Source: Cytophagales bacterium (GTDB taxonomy: Bacteria > Bacteroidota > Bacteroidia > Cytophagales > Cyclobacteriaceae). Taken from it: a stretch of 64,000 bases of DNA. The position numbers and the translations under genes are program-made. The stretch's first letter is position 1. Every line of letters starts with the position of its first letter. The notes below the pieces were generated by a model. That model searched no databases and was not told the origin of the DNA. It saw only the letters and a list, made by a program, of their open reading frames with translations. The stretch covers positions 248,001-312,000 of the forward strand of contig JAFLBR010000001.1 of the NCBI GenBank assembly GCA_017303795.1, given 5' to 3'. Below, one piece after another: positions 28,159-41,000 of the stretch.

Positions 28159-29748
28159 ATGATCATTGAAGGAAAACAAATTATAGGTTTTGATCGGATG
28201 GCGGAAGGCACCGAAACATTTCAGTCTGCTAACCCGGCATTAGGCACTAAGCTGGAATATAAATTTGTGAAGGCAACGGTACAGGAGGCTAACATGGCTT
28301 GTGAAAAAGCCGCTGCTGCTTTTCAAGTGTATCGGAAAAAATCAGGTATTGAAAAGGCTGTGTTTCTGGAAACCATTGCCGAAGAAATAAAAGCATTGGG
28401 CGATCAGCTCATTGAAGTATGTTGTGCTGAAACTGCATTACCCAAACCGAGAATAGAAGGCGAACGCGGTCGCACCGTCAACCAATTGTTGTTGTTTGCC
28501 ACTATGCTTCGTGAAGGTTCATGGTTAGATGCGCGTATTGAAACGGCAGAACCATCGCGCACACCATTACCCAAACCTGACATCCGCTATATGCATGTGG
28601 GCTTAGGTCCGGTGGTTGTTTTTGGAGCCAGTAATTTTCCGCTCGCATTTTCAGTAGCCGGTGGCGATACCGCTTCGGCTTTGGCTGCGGGTTGCCCGGT
28701 AATTGTAAAAGTACATTCTGCACATCCGGCCACGGGTGAGTTAGTGGGAAGAGCAATTCAACAAGCAGCGAAGAAAACCGGTATGCCCGATGGTGTATTC
28801 TCTATGTTGCATGGGGATGGCAGTGTGGTGGGTATGCAGTTGGTAAAACATAAACTGATTAAAGCAGTTGGGCTAACCGGATCGTTCAAAGCCGGTAAGG
28901 CATTATTTGATGCAGCCGTGAAGCGCGATGAACCTATACCGGTATATGCCGAGATGGGCAGCACGAACCCCGTGTTTATTCTTCCGGAGGCCATGCGCGC
29001 TAACAAAGAAAAAATTGCGCAAGGCTATGCAGCATCGGTTACACAAGGTGTTGGACAGTTTTGTACCAATCCGGGGTTGCTACTCTATCAAAAAGGTGAT
29101 GGAGCAAAAGAATTTACTTCGCAGGTAAAAGAAGAGTTTGAAAAAACTTCCGGTGGCGCCATGCTTACGGAAACAATTTTTAAATCTTATAGTGAAGGTG
29201 TGTCAAAGCACGCTTCCAAACAAGAGATAGAGGTGTTGGCAAATGGTGTACAAGTGGATGGTGTTAACCGCGCGCATCCGGTGTTGTTTAAAACAACCGG
29301 CAATGTGCTGGCTACGCATCATGAATTAACGGAAGAAATTTTCGGGCCTACCAGTGTGGTGGTTGAGATAAATGCAAAAGATGAAGTATTGTCGATTGCA
29401 CGGAATCTCTCCGGACATCTTACCGCTACAGTTCATGGCACGGATGCAGATTTAATGGAGTACAAAGAATTGCTGGACATACTCGAACAGAAAGTTGGTC
29501 GCATCGTAATCAATGGATTTCCTACCGGAGTAGAAGTTTGCCATGCGATGGTGCATGGTGGTCCGTATCCTTCTACTACCGATGGAAGAAGTACATCGGT
29601 TGGAACAGCAGCTGTTTTCAGGTTTACCCGAGCAGTTTGTTATCAAGGTCTTCCACAAGCATTGCTACCTGCAGAACTGAAAAATGAAAACCCTCTTAAC
29701 ATTTCGCGATTGGTGAATGGGGTAAGAACTAACAATCGCATCGGGTAG
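28159..29748 (+). CDS. Alpha-ketoglutaric semialdehyde dehydrogenase
   Basis: This 529-residue NAD(P)-dependent aldehyde dehydrogenase has the catalytic Cys302 in GVGQFCTNPG, a general-base region with PVYAEMGSTNPVFILPEAM, and coenzyme-side segments VFGASNFPLAFSVAGGDTASALAAG. These match the branch that oxidises 2,5-dioxopentanoate to 2-oxoglutarate in sugar-acid and hydroxyproline pathways. It follows the KdaD-like gene with one base between, and precedes the IlvD/Edd dehydratase, so the three genes together make the lower Weimberg route. The protein is cytoplasmic. Confidence 0.9.
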   Translation: MIIEGKQIIGFDRMAEGTETFQSANPALGTKLEYKFVKATVQEANMACEKAAAAFQVYRKKSGIEKAVFLETIAEEIKALGDQLIEVCCAETALPKPRIEGERGRTVNQLLLFATMLREGSWLDARIETAEPSRTPLPKPDIRYMHVGLGPVVVFGASNFPLAFSVAGGDTASALAAGCPVIVKVHSAHPATGELVGRAIQQAAKKTGMPDGVFSMLHGDGSVVGMQLVKHKLIKAVGLTGSFKAGKALFDAAVKRDEPIPVYAEMGSTNPVFILPEAMRANKEKIAQGYAASVTQGVGQFCTNPGLLLYQKGDGAKEFTSQVKEEFEKTSGGAMLTETIFKSYSEGVSKHASKQEIEVLANGVQVDGVNRAHPVLFKTTGNVLATHHELTEEIFGPTSVVVEINAKDEVLSIARNLSGHLTATVHGTDADLMEYKELLDILEQKVGRIVINGFPTGVEVCHAMVHGGPYPSTTDGRSTSVGTAAVFRFTRAVCYQGLPQALLPAELKNENPLNISRLVNGVRTNNRIG

Positions 29749-29753
29749 TTGTC

Positions 29754-29787
29754 AGTCGTCAAGACCACTTGAAGTGGTCAGACGACT
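29754..29787. repeat. Intergenic 34-base imperfect palindrome
   Basis: AGTCGTC and GACCACTT on the left mirror AAGTGGTC and GACGACT on the right, with two and one unpaired bases between the blocks and a tight centre. It lies between the semialdehyde dehydrogenase stop and the dehydratase start, inside an otherwise tightly packed operon. No T-run follows. It may be a REP-like element or an RNA-processing or stabilising hairpin; I found no second copy in the window. Confidence 0.5.
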
Positions 29788-29827
29788 AATTAGAGTTAGA
29801 ATAAAAAAATATAATACAGATAGTTTT

Positions 29828-31540
29828 ATGGCGTACAGAAGTTCAGAGTGGTTCGGCAAGAAAGATAAAATGGGTTTTATCTACAGAAGTTGGATGAAGA
29901 ACCAGGGTTTTCCTGAAGACCTTTTTGATGGCCGACCGGTAATTGGTATTTGTAATACGTGGTCTGAACTTACACCGTGCAACGCGCACTTGCGTGAAAT
30001 TGCTGAATGGGTGAAGCGTGGTGTATATGAAGCCGGTGGATTTCCATTAGAGTTTCCCATCATGTCGCTTGGCGAAACGTTACTGAAACCAACTGCCATG
30101 TTGTTCAGAAACCTGGCCAGTATGGATGCGGAAGAATCCATTCGCGGCAACCCGATAGATGGCGTTGTATTGTTAACCGGTTGCGATAAGACAACACCTT
30201 CCACATTAATGGGTGCGGCAAGTGTTGATTTGCCAACGTTGGTTGTTCCGGGTGGCCCGATGCTGAATGGAAAGTATCAGGGAAAAGATATTGGCTCTGG
30301 TACTTCCGTGTGGAAGTTTACCGATGATCTGAAGACCGGAAAGATTACCTATGATGAATATTCACATGCTGAAAGTTGTATGTCGCGCAGCCCCGGCCAT
30401 TGCATGACGATGGGCACGGCTTCTACCATGGCGTGCATGGTGGAATCGTTGGGTATGACCTTGCCCGGAGCGGCTGCTATACCGGCAGTGGATTCGCGCA
30501 AGAAAGTATTGGCGCAACTTTCCGGAAGAAGAATTGTGGAGATGGTGAAAGAAGATTTGAAAATCTCTAAGATTCTGACCCGTAAAGCTTTTGAAAATGC
30601 TATTAAAGTAAATGCTGCCGTTGGCGGATCTTCCAACTTTTTAATTCACCTCACGGCTATTGCCGGTAGAATTGGTGTTGACTTAAATCTGGATGATTTT
30701 GATAAGATCGGTAGTAAGATTCCTCTGTTGTTGAACCTGATGCCATCGGGTAAATTTCTGATGGAAGATTTTTATTATGCGGGTGGATTACCCGTTATCA
30801 TTAGTCAACTAAAAGAACAACTGCACATGGATGCATTAACCGTGAATGGTAAAACACACGGTGACAACATTGCAGGCCGCGATAACAACTATAACAAAGA
30901 AGTAATTGCTGATTATAAAAAGCCATTTATACCGGAAGCTGGTATTGTGGTACTGAAAGGTAATCTCGCGCTGAATGGTGCGGTGATCAAACCATCGGCT
31001 GCCACACCTGCATTAATGAAACACAAAGGTCGTGCGGTAGTGTTTGAAGATATTGAAGATTACCATAACCGTGTGGACGATCCCAACTTAGACATTGACG
31101 AAACCTGTGTAATGGTTTTAAAAATGGTTGGCCCCGTAGGTTATCCCGGTATGCCCGAAGTAGGGAATATGACACTGCCGAAGAAACTTTTAGATAAAGG
31201 TATTACAGACATGGTACGCATTTCTGATGGTCGCATGAGTGGTACTGCTTATGGTACCGTGGTGTTGCACGTATCGCCTGAGTCAGCTATTGGTGGTAAC
31301 CTGGCATTGGTGCAAAATGGTGATATAATTGAGTTGAATGTGGAATCAAAACTTATTCACCTGCATGTTTCGGATGAAGATCTGGAGAAACGCAGAAAAA
31401 ATTGGAAGCAAGCCGAACCGTTTGCCAATCGGGGTTATGTAAACCTATATGTAAAACATGTGCAGCAATCCGATAAGGGTGCTGACCTTGATTTTCTGGT
31501 TGGCAAGTCAGGATCGAAAGTAGCCCGCGATTCACATTAA
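29828..31540 (+). CDS. IlvD/Edd-family sugar-acid dehydratase (pentonate dehydratase)
   Basis: This 570-residue Fe-S dehydratase converts a pentonate such as xylonate or arabinonate to the 2-keto-3-deoxy acid. I start it at the ATG at 29828 (MAYRSSEWFGKKD); an upstream in-frame GTG at 29774 falls in the intergenic palindrome. The start matches sugar-acid dehydratases of this family (WFG..D..GFI.RSWMKNQG) rather than IlvD itself. Cluster-binding Cys residues are expected in ICNTWSELTPCN, TGCDKTTP and GHCMTMGTAS. The order in the operon, with KdaD-like and semialdehyde dehydrogenase genes just upstream, completes pentonate to 2-oxoglutarate. Confidence 0.92.
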   Translation: MAYRSSEWFGKKDKMGFIYRSWMKNQGFPEDLFDGRPVIGICNTWSELTPCNAHLREIAEWVKRGVYEAGGFPLEFPIMSLGETLLKPTAMLFRNLASMDAEESIRGNPIDGVVLLTGCDKTTPSTLMGAASVDLPTLVVPGGPMLNGKYQGKDIGSGTSVWKFTDDLKTGKITYDEYSHAESCMSRSPGHCMTMGTASTMACMVESLGMTLPGAAAIPAVDSRKKVLAQLSGRRIVEMVKEDLKISKILTRKAFENAIKVNAAVGGSSNFLIHLTAIAGRIGVDLNLDDFDKIGSKIPLLLNLMPSGKFLMEDFYYAGGLPVIISQLKEQLHMDALTVNGKTHGDNIAGRDNNYNKEVIADYKKPFIPEAGIVVLKGNLALNGAVIKPSAATPALMKHKGRAVVFEDIEDYHNRVDDPNLDIDETCVMVLKMVGPVGYPGMPEVGNMTLPKKLLDKGITDMVRISDGRMSGTAYGTVVLHVSPESAIGGNLALVQNGDIIELNVESKLIHLHVSDEDLEKRRKNWKQAEPFANRGYVNLYVKHVQQSDKGADLDFLVGKSGSKVARDSH

Positions 31541-31561
31541 TAAATTTTGTTCTGCTATTAA

Positions 31562-32671
<1,110 letters not shown>

Positions 32672-32714
32672 TCAACTCTTGTGCAGTGATGTTTACTTCT
32701 ATCCATAGCACCGC

Positions 32715-34025
32715 ATGAGTTTTATTATCCTGATTGCCTGTATTGTTTGTCTGGTGTTGCTGATTACCTGGGCAAAACTAAATCCCTTTTTGGCGTTTTT
32801 GTTTGTGGCGATGCTTGCTGCAATACTTCTGGGCATTCCACTACAGGATATTTCGAAATCGGTTAACAAAGGTATTGGCGATACATTAGGCTCGCTTGTT
32901 ATTGTAATTGTGCTGGGTGCCATGCTTGGCAAATTGGTAGCCGAAAGCGGAGCTGCGCAACGCATTGCCAGTGTGATGCAAAAAATATTTGGCGAGCGAA
33001 ACCTGATCTGGGCCATGAGCCTAACCGGTTTTATCGTGGGCATCCCTCTCTATTATAATGTTGGATTTGTTCTACTCATCCCGATTATTTTTTCAGTGGC
33101 TTATCGCTACAAACTTCCATTGGTGTACATCGGGTTGCCCATGATGGCTTCGCTATCGGTGATGCACGGTTTTCTGCCACCACATCCATCGCCCATTGCG
33201 CTGGTGATGCAGTTTAAGGCCAGTATGGTAGTAACGTTTGGATATGGAATTATCATTGCCATTCCGGCTATCATCATAGCAGGACCAATATTCTCATCAA
33301 CATTAAAGAAGATACCATCTACAAACACGCTTAGTCTGGTAGTCGAAAAAAAGGAAGAAGAATTACCGGGTACAACAAACAGTTTGATTTCATCATTACT
33401 ACCCGTACTCATTATTGGAGTGGCAACGGTATTATCTGGATTTGGTGAAGCCAATAGTTTACTAAATCAAATACTGAATTTTCTGAGTGAACCGAATGTA
33501 GCTATGTCACTCACCATCCTGATTGCTACTTACACACTCGGCATCCGCACCGGAAAAAGTCTTTCACAGATTATGAATGTCTATGGAGAAGCGGTAAAAG
33601 ACATTGCCATGATTCTACTGATTATCGGAAGTGCCGGTATTCTGAAACAGATTTTTGTAGATAGCGGAGTAAGCGCTGAGATAGCAAGTGTGCTCAGTAG
33701 CTTAACATTGCCACCGTTGTTATTAGCCTGGCTTGTTACCGCTGTCTTACGATTAGCATTAGGCTCAGCTACTATTGCCGGATTAACCGCGGCCGGTATT
33801 GTATATCCGCTCACTTTGCAAAATGGTGTCGATCCAAATCTAATGGTCTTGTCAATAGGAGCGGGAAGTTTGTTCTGTTCGCATGTAAATGATACCGCCT
33901 TCTGGTTGTTTAAAGAATATTTTGGGTTGAGTATGAAGGATACATTCCGCTCATGGACGGTAATGGAAACACTCGTATCAATTATCGGATTGATCGGAGT
34001 ACTGATCCTGGATCAATTCATTTAA
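32715..34025 (+). CDS. GntP-family sugar-acid:proton symporter
   Basis: This 436-residue inner-membrane protein has about twelve hydrophobic segments and the GntP signature region: FIVGIPLYYNVGFVLLIPI followed by SVMHGFLPPHPSPIALV, and a C-terminal LRLALGSATIAGLTAAG segment. The family imports gluconate and related aldonates. In this operon, which encodes pentonate breakdown, the most economical cargo is xylonate or arabinonate, which implies that the aldose is oxidised outside the cytoplasm or that sugar acids come from the environment. It lies 43 bases after one CE1 gene and 34 before another. Confidence 0.92.
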   Translation: MSFIILIACIVCLVLLITWAKLNPFLAFLFVAMLAAILLGIPLQDISKSVNKGIGDTLGSLVIVIVLGAMLGKLVAESGAAQRIASVMQKIFGERNLIWAMSLTGFIVGIPLYYNVGFVLLIPIIFSVAYRYKLPLVYIGLPMMASLSVMHGFLPPHPSPIALVMQFKASMVVTFGYGIIIAIPAIIIAGPIFSSTLKKIPSTNTLSLVVEKKEEELPGTTNSLISSLLPVLIIGVATVLSGFGEANSLLNQILNFLSEPNVAMSLTILIATYTLGIRTGKSLSQIMNVYGEAVKDIAMILLIIGSAGILKQIFVDSGVSAEIASVLSSLTLPPLLLAWLVTAVLRLALGSATIAGLTAAGIVYPLTLQNGVDPNLMVLSIGAGSLFCSHVNDTAFWLFKEYFGLSMKDTFRSWTVMETLVSIIGLIGVLILDQFI

Positions 34026-34059
34026 GAATGGAGTAAGCGTACAGTTAGAATTTTGTGAT

Positions 34060-35232
34060 ATGAATACACCAAAGAAAATGCAATTCAATATTAAGCTAAC
34101 GGTATTGTGGCTTTTGTGTTGTGGTTTTCACTATGCAATAGCGCAGCCACCACGCGGCCCATTCGTGATGTCTCCACAAGTGCATGCCGATAAAACAGTT
34201 ACGTTTCGGTACCTCGCCCCGCGGGCTACACTAGTAAAGCTTAGCGGCCAGTTTCTGAAAGCTCCGGTAGAAATGACTAAAGATTCCGTTGGAATCTGGA
34301 GTATTACCACAGGGCCAATTGCTCCCGATATTTATCCGTATAGTTTTAATGTAGATGGCGTTACGGTGATGGATCCTGCCAACGTTGCCTTCTTCCCCAA
34401 CGAAAGATTTAAAGCTAGTCTTGTAGATGTGCCCGGAGACACACCGCTAATTCATGCGTTGCGCAATGTTCCACACGGCACCATTACGTACGAATATTAT
34501 CCATCCATAGAAGGAAGCACGGGTTCGGTTGTTGTTTATACCCCACCGGGTTATGATAAAAATTCATCAGTGCGCTATCCGGTATTTTATCTGATCAGCG
34601 GCACCACCGATACAGAAGAAACATTTTTCAAGGTAGGCCGGGTAAATTTTATTCTGGATAACCTGATTGCCGAAGGAAAAGCAAAGCCCATGATTGTGGT
34701 GATGCCGTATGGAAATCCGATGGCAAGAATTGCAGATCAGAATGGAAAACCAAAGCCCGCTGATTTGATTTCCCGCGAAGGAGATGATGCAATCAGACGG
34801 GCCAAACTTTTTGAGGGTGATTTAATCAATCAACTTATTCCTTACATCGATAAAAATTACAGAACGATAGCCGATAGAAATAATCGTGCTATTGGTGGCT
34901 TCTCCCGCGGTGGCGGACAAACCTTGCGCGCAGGTTTTGGTAACCTGAATACGTTTGCGTGGATTTGTTCTTACAGTGCCGGGCTTTCACCTGCCGAGAT
35001 GGAATCGAACTACAAACACATTGGTGCTGATGCGAAGAAAACCAACGAACAATTGCGTTTGCTATGGGTGAGTGTAGGCACAGAAGATTTTCTTTATAAA
35101 GGAAATCTCGAGTTTATGGACTACCTGAAATCAAAAGATGTGAACTACAAAAGTTTGATTACGGGTGGTGGACACACGTGGATGAATGTGAAAACGTATG
35201 TGGCTGAGACAGCACCGTTGTTATTCAAATAA
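34060..35232 (+). CDS. CE1-type esterase with CBM48/E-set domain; Arg in nucleophile elbow
   Basis: This 390-residue protein has a Sec signal ending near AIAQ, an E-set/CBM48-like domain (about residues 40-125) and a CE1 esterase domain. The elbow reads GFSRGG with Ser282, so the residue after the nucleophile is Arg instead of the usual Met or Val. A likely catalytic Asp is in GTEDFLYKG and His in GGGHTWMN. It carries an insertion with Lys/Asp-rich residues before the nucleophile region. A close homolog follows 12 bases downstream, so these are tandem duplicates that have diverged. Role: probable deacylation of hemicellulose oligomers in the periplasm or at the surface. Confidence 0.86.
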   Translation: MNTPKKMQFNIKLTVLWLLCCGFHYAIAQPPRGPFVMSPQVHADKTVTFRYLAPRATLVKLSGQFLKAPVEMTKDSVGIWSITTGPIAPDIYPYSFNVDGVTVMDPANVAFFPNERFKASLVDVPGDTPLIHALRNVPHGTITYEYYPSIEGSTGSVVVYTPPGYDKNSSVRYPVFYLISGTTDTEETFFKVGRVNFILDNLIAEGKAKPMIVVMPYGNPMARIADQNGKPKPADLISREGDDAIRRAKLFEGDLINQLIPYIDKNYRTIADRNNRAIGGFSRGGGQTLRAGFGNLNTFAWICSYSAGLSPAEMESNYKHIGADAKKTNEQLRLLWVSVGTEDFLYKGNLEFMDYLKSKDVNYKSLITGGGHTWMNVKTYVAETAPLLFK

Positions 35233-36321
<1,089 letters not shown>

Positions 36322-36365
36322 ATGTTTATTTGGATAAAGATGTAAAGTTTCTAACCCAATATTCT

Positions 36366-36995
36366 ATGGAATGGACATTTGAAAAAGTAATCAAGAGTGA
36401 ACAGGAGCTTCGTGAGTTGATGGGCTATCCAAGTGAGATCGTTACACGAAAAACAATCAACTACATTGATGAACACTGCGGAAGCTTCATCGAGAATTCT
36501 CCTTTCATAACCATTGCCACATCCGATCTGAAAGGAAATTTGGATGTGTCTCCCAAAGGCGATCCGGCAGGCTTTGTAAAAATATTAAGCGCTACCCAGT
36601 TGGCTATTCCAGAAAGACCCGGAAATAAGAAGGCCGATACATTAACCAACATTATTCAAAATCCACATGTCGGATTGATTTTTCTAATTCCGGGGGTAAA
36701 TGAAACGTTGCGCGTTAATGGCGAGGCAAAAATAGTGACCGATCAAAAAGTATTAGAACTCTTATCCTGCAATGGTAAACCACCAGCAATTGCCATTATT
36801 GTAAATGTAAAAGAAGCCTTTCTGCACTGCGCGAAATGTATGATCCGTTCAAACTTATGGAGAAAAACAGAAGTTACGCAGGAACGCACTGTACCTTCCT
36901 TAGCCAAAGCCTTGGTTGATCACGGAAAACTTGAGATCACAGTCAAGCAATTGGATGATATGATAAAAGACGATGAGAAAACCAATTTGTATTAA
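36366..36995 (+). CDS. PPOX-class flavin-binding oxidoreductase-like protein
   Basis: This 209-residue protein belongs to the pyridoxamine-phosphate-oxidase-like split-barrel group seen in the MSMEG_1061/DR_2398 type. The pattern ELRELMGYP, IDEHCGSFIENSPFITIATSD and DVSPKGDPAGFV is typical, and the protein likely binds FMN or F420-like cofactors. I use the ATG at 36366; the in-frame TTG at 36330 adds unconserved residues. It has no signal peptide. It may be cotranscribed with the esterases, but no role in glycan use is evident; detoxification or general redox work is possible. A 12-bp palindrome (TTAACCGGTTAA, 36992-37003) covers its stop. Confidence 0.82.
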   Translation: MEWTFEKVIKSEQELRELMGYPSEIVTRKTINYIDEHCGSFIENSPFITIATSDLKGNLDVSPKGDPAGFVKILSATQLAIPERPGNKKADTLTNIIQNPHVGLIFLIPGVNETLRVNGEAKIVTDQKVLELLSCNGKPPAIAIIVNVKEAFLHCAKCMIRSNLWRKTEVTQERTVPSLAKALVDHGKLEITVKQLDDMIKDDEKTNLY

Positions 36996-37003
36996 CCGGT
37001 TAA

Positions 37004-37876
37004 CTAATTAAACGGACTATATTTTTTCCGGTACTCCAGCGGACTGTAATGGGTAACCGCCTTAAACTGTCGGTTAAAATTTGATAGCGTACTAAATCCG
37101 CTATCGTAACAAACCTGCGATACGTTGATGGTTTGATTGGTTAACAATTTACAACTGTGTCCCACGCGAATCTCGGTTAAGAAATCGGAAAACGTTTTGT
37201 TGGCGTGTACTTTAAAGTATCGACTAAAGGCACTGGGGCTCATGTTGGCTATAGCCGCCACATCATCCAGCATTATCTTATCACGAAAGTTTTTCATTAC
37301 GTAAGCATACACGCGGTTCATCCGGTCGGTTTCGGTTTCCTTCATGGAGTTAGAGTAGCCCTCAGTTGCCAGTAATTTAAACTCTGATGAGTTTGAAATT
37401 ATATTTAACACGTTCAGTAATGTGAGTATCTGATCGAAATCAGAAACATGCAACACCTTATGCATTAAATCAGTAACACGTTGATGCGTCTCACCATAAA
37501 TCTCTATACCTCGGTGGGCGAGTTGTAAAAGCTGCTTCACTTTATACATTTCATTTTTTTGAAGAAGCTCTTTTCCCAAAAAGTTTTCTGGAAAATAAAT
37601 CACAATGCCTTCTGTCTTAAGTCCGGTGTCATCTATAAAATATTCATGGTCGCTTTGCCAGAGGTGCGGTAGGTTAGGACCCGTAAACACAAGATCACCT
37701 TTTTTAAAAGGAGTAACATGATCGCCAATAAACCGCGTGCCCGTGCCTTGTAACACCAGGAAAATCTGATACTCCGGATGAAAGTGCCAGTTAGGATCAA
37801 AATGAGGTGCCAGCAGGTGCTTCGCTTCAAATGCATGATCTTCTGAGATAGGCGATTTTTGAAGTGCGGCTTTCAT
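37004..37876 (-). CDS. AraC-family regulator with cupin sensor domain
   Basis: This 290-residue regulator has an N-terminal cupin (FDPNWHFHPEYQIFLVLQG, with metal-ligand-like His and Glu residues) and a C-terminal AraC helix-turn-helix pair (about residues 190-290) ending in the signature CYDSGFSTLSNFNRQFKAVTHYSPLEYRKK. It is convergent with the esterase operon and divergent from the large ThuA/dehydrogenase gene at 38030. The shared upstream region carries a perfect 12-bp inverted repeat that may be its binding site. It probably responds to a sugar of the locus. Confidence 0.92.
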   Translation of the reverse strand: MKAALQKSPISEDHAFEAKHLLAPHFDPNWHFHPEYQIFLVLQGTGTRFIGDHVTPFKKGDLVFTGPNLPHLWQSDHEYFIDDTGLKTEGIVIYFPENFLGKELLQKNEMYKVKQLLQLAHRGIEIYGETHQRVTDLMHKVLHVSDFDQILTLLNVLNIISNSSEFKLLATEGYSNSMKETETDRMNRVYAYVMKNFRDKIMLDDVAAIANMSPSAFSRYFKVHANKTFSDFLTEIRVGHSCKLLTNQTINVSQVCYDSGFSTLSNFNRQFKAVTHYSPLEYRKKYSPFN

Positions 37877-37913
37877 GGTCTGAAAATCTTTTTGATAACT
37901 GGTACTTAATTGT

Positions 37914-37954
37914 CTTTATTTTGACTCTTTTCAGTATTTGATGTCAAAATAAAG
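37914..37954. promoter_or_regulatory. Perfect 12-bp inverted repeat in the divergent AraC promoter region
   Basis: CTTTATTTTGAC (37914-37925) is mirrored by GTCAAAATAAAG (37943-37954) with a 17-base spacer. The centre-to-centre distance of 29 bases is near three helical turns, fitting a dimer binding on one face. It lies 38 bases upstream of the AraC start and 75 upstream of the 38030 start, so it could control both genes. No clear TAnnTTTG box was identified beside it. Confidence 0.55.
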
Positions 37955-38029
37955 TCAATTTTTGATAAAAAACAGCAAACGATTGCGGAATACTTAAAGG
38001 AATTTTATCCTTCTAAAACCCTAAGTGCC

Positions 38030-41000
38030 ATGCGATTTATAATTTTCATTTTCACTCTTTGTCTTATTGGCCTGGTTAGTTCGTGTAACCAACCAGCTAA
38101 AAGTTTGCGCAACGATTCCGGTAAACTGGAAATCCTGTTTCTGGGTCATAACAGCGAGCACCATAATTCAGCACAACTTTTACCGTTGCTGGCTTCGCAG
38201 CTTTCGCTGGATGGTATAAGCTTTACCTACACCAGCAACCCCGATGATCTGAATCCGGAAAATCTGGATAAGTACGATGCGCTAATGATTTATGCCAATC
38301 ACGATAGCATTACTACATCGCAGGAAACTGCGTTACTTTCATTTGTAGAAAAGGGAAAAGGATTTATTCCTGTGCATTGTGCGAGCTGGTGCTTTCGCAA
38401 TTCACCAAAGTATATCGATCTGGTGGGCGGACAGTTTTCAACACATAAAACCGATAGCTTCACAACAGAAATTATAAAGAAAGATCATGCCATCACTCAA
38501 GAGTTGCAACCTTTTGCCACGTGGGATGAAACCTATGTGCATGCAAAAATAGCCAGCGACATTACCGTATTAATGGAGCGTGTAGAAGGCGATCATCGCG
38601 AACCCTGGACGTGGACAAAAGAATTTGGAAAAGGAAGAGTATTCTATACGGCTTATGGTCACGATGAACGCACATGGGATAACCCCGGCTTCCATGAATT
38701 AATGAAGGCTGGAATTTTGTGGGCCGTGGGTGATGAAGCAAAACAAAAGTGGGAAACCTTCAGCAAGCAATTGCCAACGTTGCTCTATCGCGATGCGGAA
38801 GGAATTCCGAATTATGAAAAACGTAGTCCGGGCCCGCGTTATCAGGATCCGCTTACCGCTGAAGAATCTGCTAAACTTATTCAGGTGCCGGTTGGGTTTG
38901 ATCTGGAGTTATTTGCTTCAGAGCCAAACATTATAAATCCCATTGCCATGGAATGGGATGAGAAAGGAAGACTTTGGGTAATTGAAACGGTGGATTATCC
39001 GAATACGGTATTAGAAGAAAAGGGCGAAGGTGATGATCGCATTAAAATTTGTGAAGATACCGATGGCGATGGTAAAGCAGACAAGTTCACCGTGTTTGCT
39101 GATAAACTCAACATTCCAACCAGCATGGTATTTAGTAATGGAGGCGTAATTGTTTCGCAGGCACCACATTTCTTATTCTTAAAAGATACCGATGGCGATG
39201 ATAAGGCCGATGTAAGAAAAATTATTATCGATGGTTGGGGCGTGTTCGATACGCATGCCGGACCATCTAATTTAAAATATGGATTGGATAATCAGATCTG
39301 GGGTGTGGTAGGCTATTCAGGTTTTGAAGGAACTATCGCTGGTGAGAATCGTCAGTTCCGTCAGGGTATTTATCGCTTTAAGCCCGATGTATCTACGTTC
39401 GAATTTATGACCGGCACCAGCAACAACACGTGGGGTTTTGGTTTAACCGAAAACAACGATGTATTTGCTTCAACCGCTAACAATACACATAGTGTTTTCA
39501 TGGGCATTCCCAATAAAGCGTTACGCGATGTGGAAGGTGTCCAATTAAATGGAAACGCGAAAATAGACGGTCACTATGCCATGCATGCCATCACCGACAA
39601 GGTTAGGCAGGTAGATGTGTTTGGTGGATTTACAGCTGCTGCTGGTCATCACTTTTACACAGCCCGTAATTACCCCGAACAATTCTGGAATAAAGTAGCA
39701 TTTGTATGCGAACCAACCGGCCACCTGGTGCACATGGCACAAATTGAAAAGAAAGGTGCTGGCTTTATTGAAAAAGATGGTTGGAATTTATTTGCCGGTG
39801 CCGATGAGTGGGTAGCTCCGGTTGATGCAAAAGTTGGCCCCGATGGAGCGGTATGGGTATTGGATTGGTATAACTTCATCATTCAACACAACCCAACACC
39901 AACACCCGAGCGTGGTGGTTTTGAAGGTGTGAATGGAAAAGGAAACGCCTATGAAAATCCGTTGCGCGATAAATCGCATGGCCGTGTGTGGCGGGTAGTT
40001 AGCCGACAAGCAAAAGCAGTTAAGCCACTTGCACTAAGTAAAGACGATCCGGATAAATTAATTAAAGCATTGAGTAACGATAACCAGTTATGGCGATTAA
40101 CCGCACAACGGTTGTTGGTAGAACGCGGTAATCTGGATATCTTATCGAAGTTGTTTGATCTGGCAAGCAATCAAACCGTAAATGAGTTTGGCGATAACTA
40201 TGCCGCTATTCATGCACTCTGGACAATTGATGGACTCGGAGCAATCAGTAAAGATGATCAGGCGCAGGCCGTGGTTGAAAAAGCATTAACACATCCTGCT
40301 GCAGGAGTACGAAAAGCTGCCATTCAGATTTTATCTAAGTCTGGTTGGTCTGAAGAACTGGTTACCAAATACAAATTGCTTAACGATGAAGATGCCAACA
40401 CCCGGTTGGCTGCGATTGTTTCGTTAATAGAGATCGCTCCATCCGAATCGCTTGGTGCAACACTTTATCAAATCAGTACCGAAGAAAACGTGAAGAACGA
40501 TGAATGGTTATCGAAAGCAGTGTATGCCGTAGCGCATCAGCATCGCAAAGGTTTTTTGGCGGCCTTCAAAGCCTCTAATACAAATTACAGCGGTCCCAAA
40601 GTAGAAGTGAATACAACTCCTGATGCCGCTGACTTTAACGATGCAGCCTGGAAGGCACACGATGTGCCCAAGTACCTCGATCCAAATGCGGATGGTGTTT
40701 TCTGGTTTAGAAGAGCCATTGAAGTACCGGCTGCCATGGTTGGTAAAAAAGCAGTGCTTTCGCTGGGGCCCATTAACGATTCTGACATAACCTATTTGAA
40801 TGGCGTTAGAGTAGGAGGTACCGATCGCAAGGTAAACGAGAAACGCATTTACAATGTAAAAGAGAATATTTTGAAGGCAGGCAAAAATGTAATAGCTATT
40901 CGTGTGGAAGACATTGGCGGGCCGGGCGGCATTTATGGAAAGCCTGAAGAAATTTTTTTACAGGTAGGTACACAAAAAATTGCATTGGCTGGTAGCTGGA

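Noticed and set aside
36992-37003. TTAACCGGTTAA palindrome between convergent genes
   Set aside because: It is too short with no loop or T-run to act as a terminator and largely overlaps the stop codon; kept only as a note.
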